Shown here piece by piece: positions 8,280 to 16,980 of a stretch of 25,692 nt of DNA (the stretch's first letter is position 1; the number at the start of each line of letters is the position of its first letter). Location of the stretch: positions 1 through 25,692 of the forward strand of contig CAZYUT010000017.1 of assembly GCA_964650735.1 (NCBI GenBank), read 5' to 3'. The notes beneath the pieces are model-generated. The model was not told where the DNA came from. It made no database searches and saw only the letters and a list, made by a program, of their open reading frames with translations. Source of the DNA: Dichotomicrobium sp964650735 (lineage in GTDB: Bacteria; Pseudomonadota; Alphaproteobacteria; Rhizobiales; Rhodomicrobiaceae). The translations under genes were made by a program, and so were the position numbers.

Positions 8280-9730
8280 AGCACATGGACGCGGACGCTA
8301 GGCGAGAGCTTTACCACATCATCGGCATCGGCGGCATCGGCATGAGCGCGATCGCGGAAATCATGCGCGCGCGCGGCTACGCGGTCCAGGGCAGCGACCA
8401 GAACGACAGCGCCAACGCGCAGCGGCTGCGCCATCAGGGTATGCGCGTGTTCATCGGGCATGATGACGCCAATCTGGATGGCGCGACGCATGTGATCGTC
8501 TCGACCGCCATAAAGCCAGGCAACCCGGAGCTTGACGGCGCGCGGGCGCGCGGCCTGCCGGTCATCCCCCGGGCGGAAATGCTGGGGGAGCTGATGCGCG
8601 GGCACCCGGCTATCGCCGTAACCGGCACGCATGGCAAGACAACGACGACCTCCCTCATCTCCTGGGCGATGACCCATGCTGGCTGCGACCCGACGGTCAT
8701 CAACGGCGGCATCTTGAACGCGTGGGGCTCGAACGCGCGCGCCGGTGCGGGCGAGTGGATGGTGGTCGAGGCCGACGAGTCGGACGCCACCTTCGTGAAG
8801 CTGCCCGCGCGCATCGGCGTCGTGACGAACATCGACCCGGAGCACATGGACTTTTATGGCTCGGAGCGCGCACTGCACGGCGCATTCCGGCGTTTTTTCG
8901 AGCAGATCCCCTATTATGGGGCGGTTGTAGCCGGGATCGACCATCCGGTGGTGCGCCAGATGCTGGATGAGCTTGCGCCGCATTTCCGCGGGCGCCGGCT
9001 GCTTCGCTATGGCGTCTCGGCGGATGCCGATTTGCGGCTCGAGCAGGTCCGCGAGGTTGGCGGCAGCGTGGTGTTCGACGCCCGGCTCGGTGAGCGGGTG
9101 CGCCGTGGCGCGCGGCTGCTGGAGGGTCTGCGGCTGCCGATCCCGGGCGAGTACAATGCGCTGAACGCGCTCGCGGCCATCGCGGTGATGAGCGAGATCG
9201 GCCTGCGTGACGAGGCGATCGAGGAGGGCTTGCGCAGCTTCTGCGGCGTGGCCCGGCGCTTCACGCCTGTCGGAGAGTGGAACGGCGTTTCGGTTTACGA
9301 CGACTACGCGCACCATCCGGTGGAAATCGCCGCTGTTCTGAAAGCGGCGCGGCGCGCCACGCGCGGGCGGGTGATCGCGGTCATGCAGCCGCATCGGTAT
9401 TCGCGGCTGACCGGACTGCTCGATGCGTTTGCTGGCTCCTTCGCGGATGCGGATATTGCGATCATCACGCCGGTCTATAGCGCAGGCGAGACCGGAAATG
9501 GCATTGACCACCGCACACTGCTGGAGCGGGTGCGCGCGTCAGGACATGCCCATGCGCTGGAGATCGACGGCGAGGAGGCGCTGGCGCCGACCATCGCACA
9601 ACTGGCGCGCCCCGGCGATCTGGTCATCGGGCTGGGCGCGGGGACCATCACCAATTGGACACGTGCGCTGCCGGAGCAGCTGGACGCCCTGGCCGCGCAT
9701 CCGGTTGCGCATGCCGGCGCGGCGGAGTAG
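8276..9730 (+). CDS. murC: UDP-N-acetylmuramate:L-alanine ligase MurC
   Basis: This 484-residue cytoplasmic Mur ligase attaches L-alanine to UDP-MurNAc, the first committed stem-peptide step. The N-terminal nucleotide-binding GIGGIGMSA begins at residue 17. The P-loop TGTHGKTT begins at T116 with K121; the histidine in this loop is typical of MurC. EADESDATF and YDDYAHHPVE are further family landmarks. The GTG at 8276 overlaps the murG stop. An ATG at 8285 (MDADARREL) would shorten the protein by three residues and cannot be excluded. Its stop is 3 bp before the murB start. Confidence 0.97.
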   Translation: MKHMDADARRELYHIIGIGGIGMSAIAEIMRARGYAVQGSDQNDSANAQRLRHQGMRVFIGHDDANLDGATHVIVSTAIKPGNPELDGARARGLPVIPRAEMLGELMRGHPAIAVTGTHGKTTTTSLISWAMTHAGCDPTVINGGILNAWGSNARAGAGEWMVVEADESDATFVKLPARIGVVTNIDPEHMDFYGSERALHGAFRRFFEQIPYYGAVVAGIDHPVVRQMLDELAPHFRGRRLLRYGVSADADLRLEQVREVGGSVVFDARLGERVRRGARLLEGLRLPIPGEYNALNALAAIAVMSEIGLRDEAIEEGLRSFCGVARRFTPVGEWNGVSVYDDYAHHPVEIAAVLKAARRATRGRVIAVMQPHRYSRLTGLLDAFAGSFADADIAIITPVYSAGETGNGIDHRTLLERVRASGHAHALEIDGEEALAPTIAQLARPGDLVIGLGAGTITNWTRALPEQLDALAAHPVAHAGAAE

Positions 9731-9733
9731 CGC

Positions 9734-10696
9734 ATGACGGCTGAGACCGCGACACCAGCAGCAGAGCTGAGCGGGCTGGCCGGCGAACTGGCCGAGGCGT
9801 TGCCCGGCTTGCGCGGGCGTCTGCGCTCGGGCGTCAGCATGGCGGAGATCACCTGGTTTCGTGTCGGCGGCCCGGCCGAAGTCCTGTTCACACCGGCGGA
9901 TGAAGCCGACCTGATCCACTTTCTGCAGAACGCGCCGGAGGAAGTGCCGGTCACGGTCGTCGGCGTTGGCTCCAATCTGCTGGTGCGCGATGGCGGCGTG
10001 CGCGGTGTGGTGATCCGGCTCGGGCGCGGCTTCAGCGAGATTGAAGCGCTTGATGAGGCGCATATCCGCTGCGGCGCGGCGGTGCCGGATGTGCGCCTTG
10101 CGCAGGCGGCCGCAAGGGCGGAAATCGGCCGGCTGGCATTTTACCGGGGAATTCCCGGCTCGATCGGGGGGGCCTTGCGGATGAACGCCGGCGCGCATGG
10201 CGCCGAAACGCGCGACGTGCTTGTCGAGGCGCGGGCCGTTGATCGCCGTGGGCAACTTCATGTGCTTGGGGTCGATGAGCTGAGCTATGGGTATCGCCAT
10301 TGTGGCGCGCCGCTGGATTTCATTTTCACTCAGGCGACGTTTCAGGGCGAGCCTTCGGACCGAGATGTGATCGAAGAGGCGATGCGGGAGGTCGCCGACT
10401 ACCGCGAGGCGCATCAGCCCACCAAGGCGCGCACGGGCGGCTCGACCTTCAAGAACCCGCCGGGCCACAGCGCATGGCGGCTGGTAGACGCCGCCGGCTG
10501 CCGGGGTCTGCGCCTCGGCGGCGCACACGTTTCCGAGTTGCACTGCAACTTCTTGATAAATGACGGCGACGCGACGGCCGCCGACATCGAGGAACTGGGC
10601 GAGACCGTCCGCGAGCGCGTCCGGGCCATCAGCGGCGTGAGCCTCGAATGGGAGATCAAACGAATCGGCGAACAGGCAGCAAGAACCGCGCGTTGA
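9734..10696 (+). CDS. murB: UDP-N-acetylenolpyruvoylglucosamine reductase MurB
   Basis: This 320-residue FAD-dependent, NADPH-using cytoplasmic reductase converts UDP-GlcNAc-enolpyruvate to UDP-MurNAc. The FAD-binding part shows FRVGGPAE, GVGSNLLVRDGGVRG and GIPGSIGGALRMNAGAHG. The substrate-binding part has SYGYRH and GSTFKNPP, whose serine S237 matches the proton-donating serine of the family. HVSELHCNFLIND precedes the C-terminus. It is the last gene of the cluster. In many relatives ddl, ftsQ, ftsA and ftsZ follow, but here a gap and an opposite-strand gene come next. Confidence 0.97.
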   Translation: MTAETATPAAELSGLAGELAEALPGLRGRLRSGVSMAEITWFRVGGPAEVLFTPADEADLIHFLQNAPEEVPVTVVGVGSNLLVRDGGVRGVVIRLGRGFSEIEALDEAHIRCGAAVPDVRLAQAAARAEIGRLAFYRGIPGSIGGALRMNAGAHGAETRDVLVEARAVDRRGQLHVLGVDELSYGYRHCGAPLDFIFTQATFQGEPSDRDVIEEAMREVADYREAHQPTKARTGGSTFKNPPGHSAWRLVDAAGCRGLRLGGAHVSELHCNFLINDGDATAADIEELGETVRERVRAISGVSLEWEIKRIGEQAARTAR

Positions 10697-10845
10697 CAGG
10701 AAGCCGAGACGCCGTCAAGGTTGTGGCGCTGGGTGTTTACACCATCTGTGATTTTACGGCAGCCTCAGGTTGAAATTCCAGATTGTCCGCTCTTGCGCGA
10801 AAGCAAGTTTCACTGCCAGAGGATCGCCGTGTTTTTCCCGGAATA
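10697..10845. other. Intergenic gap after murB
   Basis: This 149-bp gap separates murB from the end of the opposite-strand small gene. No tRNA-like fold and no convincing gene is visible. One short hairpin, CTTGC-gcgaaa-GCAAG at 10792-10807 followed by three T residues, could be a weak terminator for the dcw transcript, but the stem is only five base pairs. Confidence 0.4.
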
Positions 10846-11127
10846 CTACAGCCGCGTTTGATCTCGACCTTGCGCCTGAATACGGGCCTCCTCATGCGCC
10901 ACGTCGATCAAATATGTGAGAAAGACGAGATTGGCCTTGGACGCAATCGTGCTCAGTTCGCCTAGGAGATCGCAAATATACTGGGAGACATTCTGTTCAT
11001 TGTAGACAGCGACATCGAAATCAGCCGCATGTTTATTCAATCGCGAAATGGCTTCGGTCAGCTTCTGTTCCGGCTCCAGGCTCGGCTCACCTTGGTCGCG
11101 CGCCACGTTCACTGTAGAGCGGCTCAT
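10846..11127 (-). CDS. Small uncharacterised protein, 93 aa
   Basis: I do not recognise this family. The frame gives 93 residues from an ATG at 11127. A GGGAG stretch six bases upstream (11134-11138) decides this start over an ATG 13 codons further up. The N-terminal 25 residues are polar and probably disordered. The rest (LTEAISRLNKHAADFDVA..., then ICDLLGELSTIASKANLVFLTYLIDVAHEEAR) looks like two or three amphipathic helices with regular hydrophobic spacing. No signal peptide or cysteine motif is seen. GC at third positions is lower than in neighbouring genes but still coding-like. It is transcribed against murB and divergently from topA. Confidence 0.6.
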   Translation of the reverse strand: MSRSTVNVARDQGEPSLEPEQKLTEAISRLNKHAADFDVAVYNEQNVSQYICDLLGELSTIASKANLVFLTYLIDVAHEEARIQAQGRDQTRL

Positions 11128-11133
11128 TTCATG

Positions 11134-11138
11134 CTCCC
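11134..11138 (-). promoter_or_regulatory. Ribosome binding site of the 93-aa gene
   Basis: GGGAG on the - strand lies six bases before the ATG at 11127. It is the reason for choosing this start over the upstream in-frame ATG. Confidence 0.5.
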
Positions 11139-11341
11139 GTCTTTTTAAAGGTTTTGTTAATGCCAACTATCACCTCGTAAAAGTGAGGATACACGCCCAG
11201 GTTGTCTATGGCAAGCCGACTCGCGCGATCGGTGACGTGGAATTGACAGTCCGGCCGAAAATCCACAGTTCTTCCCCGACACCCCGCACTGGGATGGCGC
11301 GCAGCACACGGTGCCCAAAGGGCTGAAACACGAGCGCAGGC

Positions 11342-14089
11342 ATGAACATTGTCATCGTCGAATCCGCCGCGAAGGCGAAAACCATCAACAAGTACCTTGG
11401 CCGGGACTACAAGGTGCTCGCCTCCTATGGGCATGTGAGCGACCTGCCTGCAAAGGACGGCTCGGTCGAGCCGGACAAGGACTTCGAGATGCACTGGCGC
11501 GTGTCGCCGGACTCGACCAAGGTCATCCGCGAGATTGTCAGCGAGGTGAAGAAGGCCGACCGGCTGATCCTCGCCACCGACCCGGACCGCGAGGGTGAGG
11601 CGATCTCGTGGCACCTGCTGCGCATCCTGGAAGAAAAGAAGGCGCTGGGGGGCGTGAAGGTCCAGCGCGTCGCCTTCAACGCGGTGACGAAGGATGCCGT
11701 GCGTCGGGCGCTCGAGCAGCCGCGCGACATCGACTCGCCGCTCGTTGAGGCGTATCTGGCGCGCCGCGCGCTGGATTATCTGGTCGGCTTCACCCTGTCG
11801 CCAGTGCTCTGGCGCAAGCTTCCGGGCGCGCGCTCGGCCGGCCGCGTGCAGTCGGTCGCGCTGCGCATTGTCTGCGACCGTGAGCTGGAGATCGAGGCCT
11901 TCAAGAGCCAGGAATACTGGACGATCAACGCGACGCTCGCGAACGCCGCTGGAGAGGACTTCACGGCCCGGCTGCATGCGCGTGGCGGCAAGAAGCTTGG
12001 CAAATTCGACATTCCGAACGAGGAAGCGGCCAGGGCCATTCGCGATGCGGTGGCGGGCGGCAGCTTCAAGGTGCTCAGCGTCGAGCGAAAGGCGAGCAAG
12101 CGCAACCCGGCGCCGCCCTTCACCACCTCCACGCTGCAGCAGGAGGCCTCGCGCAAGTTGCGCTTTTCGCCGAGCCGGACCATGCAAATCGCCCAGAAGC
12201 TGTATGAGGGCGTGGACCTCGGCGGCGAAACGGTCGGTCTGATTACCTATATGCGAACCGACGGCGTGCAAATCGCGCCTGAGGCGCTGTCGCAATGCCG
12301 CGACGTGATCGGTACCGATTTCGGCAAGAAGTACCTGCCTGACAGCCCTCGCGCCTACAAGACCAAGGCGAAAAACGCGCAGGAGGCGCACGAGGCTGTC
12401 CGCCCGACCGATTATGGCCGCGCGCCTGACGGCATCAAGCGCTATCTCAAGGATGACGAGTTCAAGCTTTACAAGCTGATCTGGCAGCGCGCCGTCGCCA
12501 GCCAGATGGCCAGCGCGGAAGTTGACCGCACCACAGTCGATATCGACACCAAAGGCAAGGACGGCACGCGCTACACCTTCCGCGCGACGGGGCAGGTCAT
12601 CACCTTCGACGGCTTCCTCAAGCTCTACGAGGAAGGCCGCGACGACACGGCGGATGAGGACGGCGCGCGCCTGCCGCCGCTCATGGAAAACGAGACGGTC
12701 AAGGCCAAGGCGATAGAGCCGAAGCAGCACTTCACCGAGCCGCCGCCGCGCTTCACCGAGGCCACGCTCATCAAGAAGCTGGAGGAGCTGGGCATCGGGC
12801 GGCCGTCAACCTACGCCAGCACCATGAACGTGCTGCGCGAGCGCGATTACGTGCGGCTGGAGAAGAACCGGCTGGTTCCGGAAGACCGCGGGCGGCTGGT
12901 CACGGCGTTTCTGGAGAGCTTCTTTCAGCGCTACGTCGAATACGATTTCACCGCCGATCTGGAGGAGAAGCTCGACCGCATTTCGGCTGGCGATCTCGAA
13001 TGGAAGCAGGTGCTGCGCGACTTCTGGCGCGATTTTCTCGGTGCGGTCAACGAGATCAAGGACCTGCGGGTGTCCGAAGTGCTGGAGGCGCTCAACGAGA
13101 TCCTCGGCCCGCACATTTTTCCAGACCCCGGCGATGGCACCGACCCGCGTAAGTGCCCGTCCTGCCCTGAAGGACGGCTCAGTCTGAAGGTCGGCAAGTT
13201 CGGCGCGTTTGTCGGCTGCTCAAATTACCCGGAATGCCGCTACACCCGCCAGCTTGGCCAGCTCGGCGAGGACGGCGAACAGGCTGCGGCGCCGGACAAT
13301 GTGGAGCTTGGCATCGACCCGGAAACGGGCGAGATGGTGACGCTGCGCAATGGGCGCTTTGGGCCTTACGTGCAGCTTGGCGAAGCGCAGAACGGCGAGA
13401 AGCCAAAGCGCTCTTCTGTGCCGAAAGGCATGGACCCCGCGCAGGTGACGCTGGAGATGGCGCTGCGGCTTTTGTCATTGCCGCGCGAGGTCGGTCCGCA
13501 TCCAGAAACCGGCAAGCCGATCGTCGCAGGCTTCGGGCGCTACGGCCCGTTCGTCGAGCACGCAGGAAAGTACGCCAATCTGGATAGCGCCGAGGAGGTA
13601 TTCACGGTGGGTCTGAACCGCGCGGTGAGCTTGCTGGCCGAGGCGAAGAAAGGCCGCCAGCGCGGTGCGACGGTGCTCAAGGAGCTGGGCGAGCATCCCG
13701 AGCTTGGCGGCGCGATCCAGGTTTGCGACGGGCGCTACGGACCCTATGTAAAGCATGGAAAAACCAATGCGACGCTGCCGAAGAATACCGATCCGAGCGC
13801 GCTCGGCGTCGAAGAGGCGGTTGAGCTGATCGCGGCGAAAACCGGGAAGAGCGGCAAGAAGCCCGCCAAGGCCAAATCTGCCAGCAAGAGCAGCGCAAAG
13901 ACCAAAATGGCGGCCAAAGCCACGACGAAGCCCGCGACCAGAACGGAGGCCTCGACGGGCAAGGCGAAAGGCAAGGCTGCCAAGAGCGCAAACGGGTCTG
14001 GCGGGAAAAGCACATCGGCCTCAGCCAAGTCGGGCCGCACGAGGCGCGGCAAAAAGGCTGGCGACGCCGCGTCAGACAGCGCCCGTTGA
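11342..14089 (+). CDS. topA: DNA topoisomerase I (type IA) TopA
   Basis: This 915-residue enzyme relaxes negative supercoils by single-strand passage. The Toprim domain begins at once (MNIVIVESAAKAKTI, with E7) and carries DPDREGE around D80, D82 and E84. The active-site tyrosine is Y303 in ITYMRTDG. One four-cysteine zinc-finger-like module (CPSC...CSNYPEC) lies near residues 605-630. After it come three glycine-rich C-terminal repeats of the GRFGPYV type. The last 70 or so residues are a lysine-, alanine- and serine-rich tail that should bind DNA nonspecifically. The start is fixed by the conserved MNIVIVES. Upstream, TTGACA at 11243-11248 has no good -10 partner. Confidence 0.97.
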   Translation: MNIVIVESAAKAKTINKYLGRDYKVLASYGHVSDLPAKDGSVEPDKDFEMHWRVSPDSTKVIREIVSEVKKADRLILATDPDREGEAISWHLLRILEEKKALGGVKVQRVAFNAVTKDAVRRALEQPRDIDSPLVEAYLARRALDYLVGFTLSPVLWRKLPGARSAGRVQSVALRIVCDRELEIEAFKSQEYWTINATLANAAGEDFTARLHARGGKKLGKFDIPNEEAARAIRDAVAGGSFKVLSVERKASKRNPAPPFTTSTLQQEASRKLRFSPSRTMQIAQKLYEGVDLGGETVGLITYMRTDGVQIAPEALSQCRDVIGTDFGKKYLPDSPRAYKTKAKNAQEAHEAVRPTDYGRAPDGIKRYLKDDEFKLYKLIWQRAVASQMASAEVDRTTVDIDTKGKDGTRYTFRATGQVITFDGFLKLYEEGRDDTADEDGARLPPLMENETVKAKAIEPKQHFTEPPPRFTEATLIKKLEELGIGRPSTYASTMNVLRERDYVRLEKNRLVPEDRGRLVTAFLESFFQRYVEYDFTADLEEKLDRISAGDLEWKQVLRDFWRDFLGAVNEIKDLRVSEVLEALNEILGPHIFPDPGDGTDPRKCPSCPEGRLSLKVGKFGAFVGCSNYPECRYTRQLGQLGEDGEQAAAPDNVELGIDPETGEMVTLRNGRFGPYVQLGEAQNGEKPKRSSVPKGMDPAQVTLEMALRLLSLPREVGPHPETGKPIVAGFGRYGPFVEHAGKYANLDSAEEVFTVGLNRAVSLLAEAKKGRQRGATVLKELGEHPELGGAIQVCDGRYGPYVKHGKTNATLPKNTDPSALGVEEAVELIAAKTGKSGKKPAKAKSASKSSAKTKMAAKATTKPATRTEASTGKAKGKAAKSANGSGGKSTSASAKSGRTRRGKKAGDAASDSAR

Positions 14090-14161
14090 TCCGGCCCGGC
14101 TGGCGCGGGCATACTGGAGCACGCGATTCGGGGATTGCCCGGCAGCGCCGAACAGCTTGGC

Positions 14162-14166
14162 AAGGA
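14162..14166 (+). promoter_or_regulatory. Ribosome binding site of rnr
   Basis: AAGGA ends four bases before the ATG at 14171. It supports that start rather than a TTG codon 36 bases upstream in the same frame. Confidence 0.55.
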
Positions 14167-14170
14167 CACC

Positions 14171-16522
14171 ATGACCAGCAAGCCATCCGCCCGGCCCGGC
14201 GACACGCCCCGCGATGAGGGCCGGGACCGCCTGCCGAGCAAGCAAGACATCCTTGCTTTCATCCAGGAATCGCCCGGCGAGGTTGGCAAGCGAGAGATTG
14301 CGCGCGCCTTTCACATCAAGGGGTCCGATCGCATCGCGCTGAAGGAGCTTTTGCGCGAGATGGCGGATGAAGGCCTCATCAAGGGCAAGCGCAAGCATCT
14401 GCGCAAGCCAGGCGCGCTGCCCAACGTCACCGTTATCGAGATTACCGGCCGCGACAGCGACGGCGAGTTCGTCGCGTTGCCAGCGGTCTGGCCCGAGGAC
14501 GAGGGCCCCCCGCCACGCATTCTGATCGCTCCAGACAGCAAAAGCCCCGGCGCAGCCGTCGGCGTCGGCGATCGCGTGCTGGCGCGGCTCGCCCCGGCGA
14601 GTACCGAAGAGGTCGAAGCCGAAGAAGGGGGATACGCCTATATCGCCCGGCCAATCAAGCGCCTGAGCCGCGAAAAGATGCGCCAGCTCGGCGTGTTCCG
14701 CGCACAAGGCGCCGGCGGCATCATTACGCCGATTGACAAGAAGCAGCGCCGGGATTGGCGGGTGGAACCAGAGCGCACCGGCGATGCGGAGGACGGCGAA
14801 CTGGTGCGCTTCGAAACGGTCAGGCACGGACGCTTTGGCGAACTGGGCAGGGTGATAGAGCGGCTCGGCCATCCGAAGTCGCAGCGCGCGGTCAGCCTGA
14901 TCGCGATCCACGCCTATGATCTGCCATATGAATTCCCCAACCCGGTTCTGAACGAACTGGACAAGCTGCCTGAGCCGGACCTGGACGCCTATGAGGACCT
15001 GCGCCATCTGCCGCTGATCACCATCGACCCGGAGGACGCGCGCGACCATGACGACGCGGTCTGGGCCGCGCCGGACGATGACCCGGCTAACACGGGCGGC
15101 TGGATTGTTGTCGTGGCGATTGCAGATGTCGCGTTTTATGTCCGCCCCGGTACGTCGCTCGACCAAGAGGCTCAACGGCGCGGCAACTCGGTCTATTTCC
15201 CCGACCGCGTGGTGCCGATGCTGCCGGAGAAGCTGTCGAACGAATTGTGCTCGCTGCGCCCGCACGAAGACCGGCTGTGCCTGGCGGTGCGCATGGTGTT
15301 CGGCGCGGACGGCGCAAAGCGCAGCCATCGCTTCATGCGCGCGGCGATGCGTTCGCACGCCAAGCTGCATTACGCGCAGGCGCAGGCCGCCATCGATGGC
15401 CGCTTGGACGAAGCGACCGAACCGCTGCTGGAGCCGGTGCTGAAGCCGCTGTTCGCTGCCTACGACGCGCTGGCTCAGGCGCGGGACAGGCGCGCGCCGC
15501 TCGAACTCGATATCCCGGAGCGCAAGATCAAGCTGGATGAGCATGGTGAGATCGCCGAGATCGTCATGCCCGAGCGGCTGACGGCCCACCGGTTGATCGA
15601 GGAATTCATGATCCAGGCGAATGTCGCCGCTGCCGAATTTCTCGAAGCGCAGGATTCGCCGCTGCTATACCGCGTCCATGACGTGCCCTCGCTCGACAAG
15701 CTGGAGGCAACCAACGAGTTCCTGCAGTCGATCGGGTTCAAGGTGCCGAAATCCGGCGTCATGAAACCGGAACAGTTCAACCGGATTCTGGAGCGGGCGC
15801 GCGACAGCGAGTATTCGCTGCTTGTGAACGACGTCATCCTGCGCACCCAGGCCCAGGCCGAATACAGCGTCGGCAATTACGGCCATTTCGGCCTGAATCT
15901 GCGGCGCTACGCGCATTTCACCTCGCCGATCCGCCGCTATGCCGATCTGGTCGTGCACCGCTCTCTGGTGCGTGCGCTGGGCGGCGGGCCGGGCGCGCTG
16001 ACGGATGATGAGGTGGGTGAACTGGACAAGGTCGCGGAGGCGATCTCGAACGCCGAGCGCCGCGCGATGGCAGCCGAGCGCGATACGATCGACCGGCTGG
16101 TGGCTTCTTTCCTTGAGGACAAGATCGGCGCGACATTCACCGCGCGCATCTCTGGCGTCACGCGGGCCGGGCTGTTCGTGCGGCTTTCCGACACGGGCGC
16201 CGATGGCTTCATTCCGATATCGACGATCGGTAAGGACCATTACATCTATCTGGCGGCGGATCATGCGCTGATCGGGCAGCAATCCGGCGAAACCTTCCGG
16301 CTGGGCGACCGCGTGGAGGTGCGTCTGGTGGAGGCGGTGCCCGATGCCGGCGCCTTGCGTTTTTCGTTGGTGAGCGAAGGCCGGCACAAGTCGCAGGTGC
16401 TGGGTCACGAGCGCGCGGCGCGCGTTGGCAGGCCGGACCGGCGCACGAAGCCGGAGCGGGAGAAAAAAACGGGCAAGAAGGCGAGTGCGAGGCGCGGCGC
16501 GAGGAAGCCGGCTCGGCGCTAG
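14171..16522 (+). CDS. rnr: Ribonuclease R (RNB family 3'-5' exoribonuclease)
   Basis: This 783-residue processive 3'-5' exoribonuclease degrades structured RNA. It begins with a winged-helix-like segment (SKQDILAFIQESPGEVGKRE), followed by cold-shock/OB domains. The RNB catalytic domain contains DPEDARDHDDAV with D286, D292, D294 and D295 as metal ligands. HFTSPIRRYADLVVHR is the conserved substrate-channel motif. An S1 domain spans about 653-735 (FTARISGVTRAGLFVRL), followed by a strongly basic tail rich in lysine and arginine. The ATG at 14171 is preferred because of its AAGGA. It lies 81 bp after topA, probably in the same transcript. Confidence 0.96.
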   Translation: MTSKPSARPGDTPRDEGRDRLPSKQDILAFIQESPGEVGKREIARAFHIKGSDRIALKELLREMADEGLIKGKRKHLRKPGALPNVTVIEITGRDSDGEFVALPAVWPEDEGPPPRILIAPDSKSPGAAVGVGDRVLARLAPASTEEVEAEEGGYAYIARPIKRLSREKMRQLGVFRAQGAGGIITPIDKKQRRDWRVEPERTGDAEDGELVRFETVRHGRFGELGRVIERLGHPKSQRAVSLIAIHAYDLPYEFPNPVLNELDKLPEPDLDAYEDLRHLPLITIDPEDARDHDDAVWAAPDDDPANTGGWIVVVAIADVAFYVRPGTSLDQEAQRRGNSVYFPDRVVPMLPEKLSNELCSLRPHEDRLCLAVRMVFGADGAKRSHRFMRAAMRSHAKLHYAQAQAAIDGRLDEATEPLLEPVLKPLFAAYDALAQARDRRAPLELDIPERKIKLDEHGEIAEIVMPERLTAHRLIEEFMIQANVAAAEFLEAQDSPLLYRVHDVPSLDKLEATNEFLQSIGFKVPKSGVMKPEQFNRILERARDSEYSLLVNDVILRTQAQAEYSVGNYGHFGLNLRRYAHFTSPIRRYADLVVHRSLVRALGGGPGALTDDEVGELDKVAEAISNAERRAMAAERDTIDRLVASFLEDKIGATFTARISGVTRAGLFVRLSDTGADGFIPISTIGKDHYIYLAADHALIGQQSGETFRLGDRVEVRLVEAVPDAGALRFSLVSEGRHKSQVLGHERAARVGRPDRRTKPEREKKTGKKASARRGARKPARR

Positions 16523-16548
16523 TTGCAGGACGGGAGAGTAAACAGACA

Positions 16549-16980
16549 ATGGGGTTCAGCACGCAACCGGTTGACAATCTGCCGCCACGCCCGGTGTGGC
16601 GGTCGCTCTGGCGGGGCGCGCAGTCCAATTGCCCAGCCTGCGGGCACGGCGGCATCTTCGCGCGGTTCCTGAAGGTACGCGACGCCTGCGATGCCTGTGG
16701 CGAGGCGCTCCATCACCACCGCGCGGACGATGCGCCGCCCTATTTCACCATCTTCATCGTTGGCCATCTGATCGTGCCGCCGCTGATGTGGCTGGAGGCG
16801 GCCGCGCAGCCGGCGATCTGGCTGCACCTTGCCTTGTGGATGCCGCTTGCTGTGCTGCTGAGCCTGTGGTTGCTGCCAGTGGTGAAAGGCGCGGTCGTGG
16901 CTCTTCAGTGGGCGCTCTACATGCACGGCTTCGACCCGGGCAGCGATGAGCGTGAAGCCGAACCCGCTCCGAGGCCGTGA
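16549..16980 (+). CDS. DUF983 family zinc-ribbon membrane protein
   Basis: This 143-residue protein matches DUF983, a small alphaproteobacterial family of unknown function. Two CxxC pairs (C28-x2-C31 in NCPACG and C47-x2-C50 in ACDACG) form a likely zinc ribbon. They are followed by the family motif DDAPPYFTIFIVGH and two membrane helices (about 64-83 and 92-115). The N-terminal ribbon and C-terminal tail should share one side of the membrane, probably cytoplasmic. It follows rnr by 26 bp. Its TGA overlaps the GTG of the NUDIX gene. Location next to rnr and a NUDIX gene is common in this order; the molecular role is unknown. Confidence 0.88.
   Translation: MGFSTQPVDNLPPRPVWRSLWRGAQSNCPACGHGGIFARFLKVRDACDACGEALHHHRADDAPPYFTIFIVGHLIVPPLMWLEAAAQPAIWLHLALWMPLAVLLSLWLLPVVKGAVVALQWALYMHGFDPGSDEREAEPAPRP

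Noticed and set aside
8042..9511. 489-codon open frame on the - strand opposite murC
   Set aside because: It is antisense to an unambiguous MurC with all motifs and shows no domain of its own.
11243..11271. Promoter of topA based on a perfect TTGACA
   Set aside because: No hexamer at 16-18 bp downstream resembles a -10 element, so only half a promoter is present.
11129..12730. 533-codon open frame on the - strand opposite topA, running into the small-gene promoter
   Set aside because: It is antisense to the Toprim and active-site part of TopA, with low-complexity, arginine- and leucine-rich translation.
14072..15589. 505-codon open frame on the - strand opposite rnr
   Set aside because: It is a shadow of RNase R, with no start signal and no recognisable domain.
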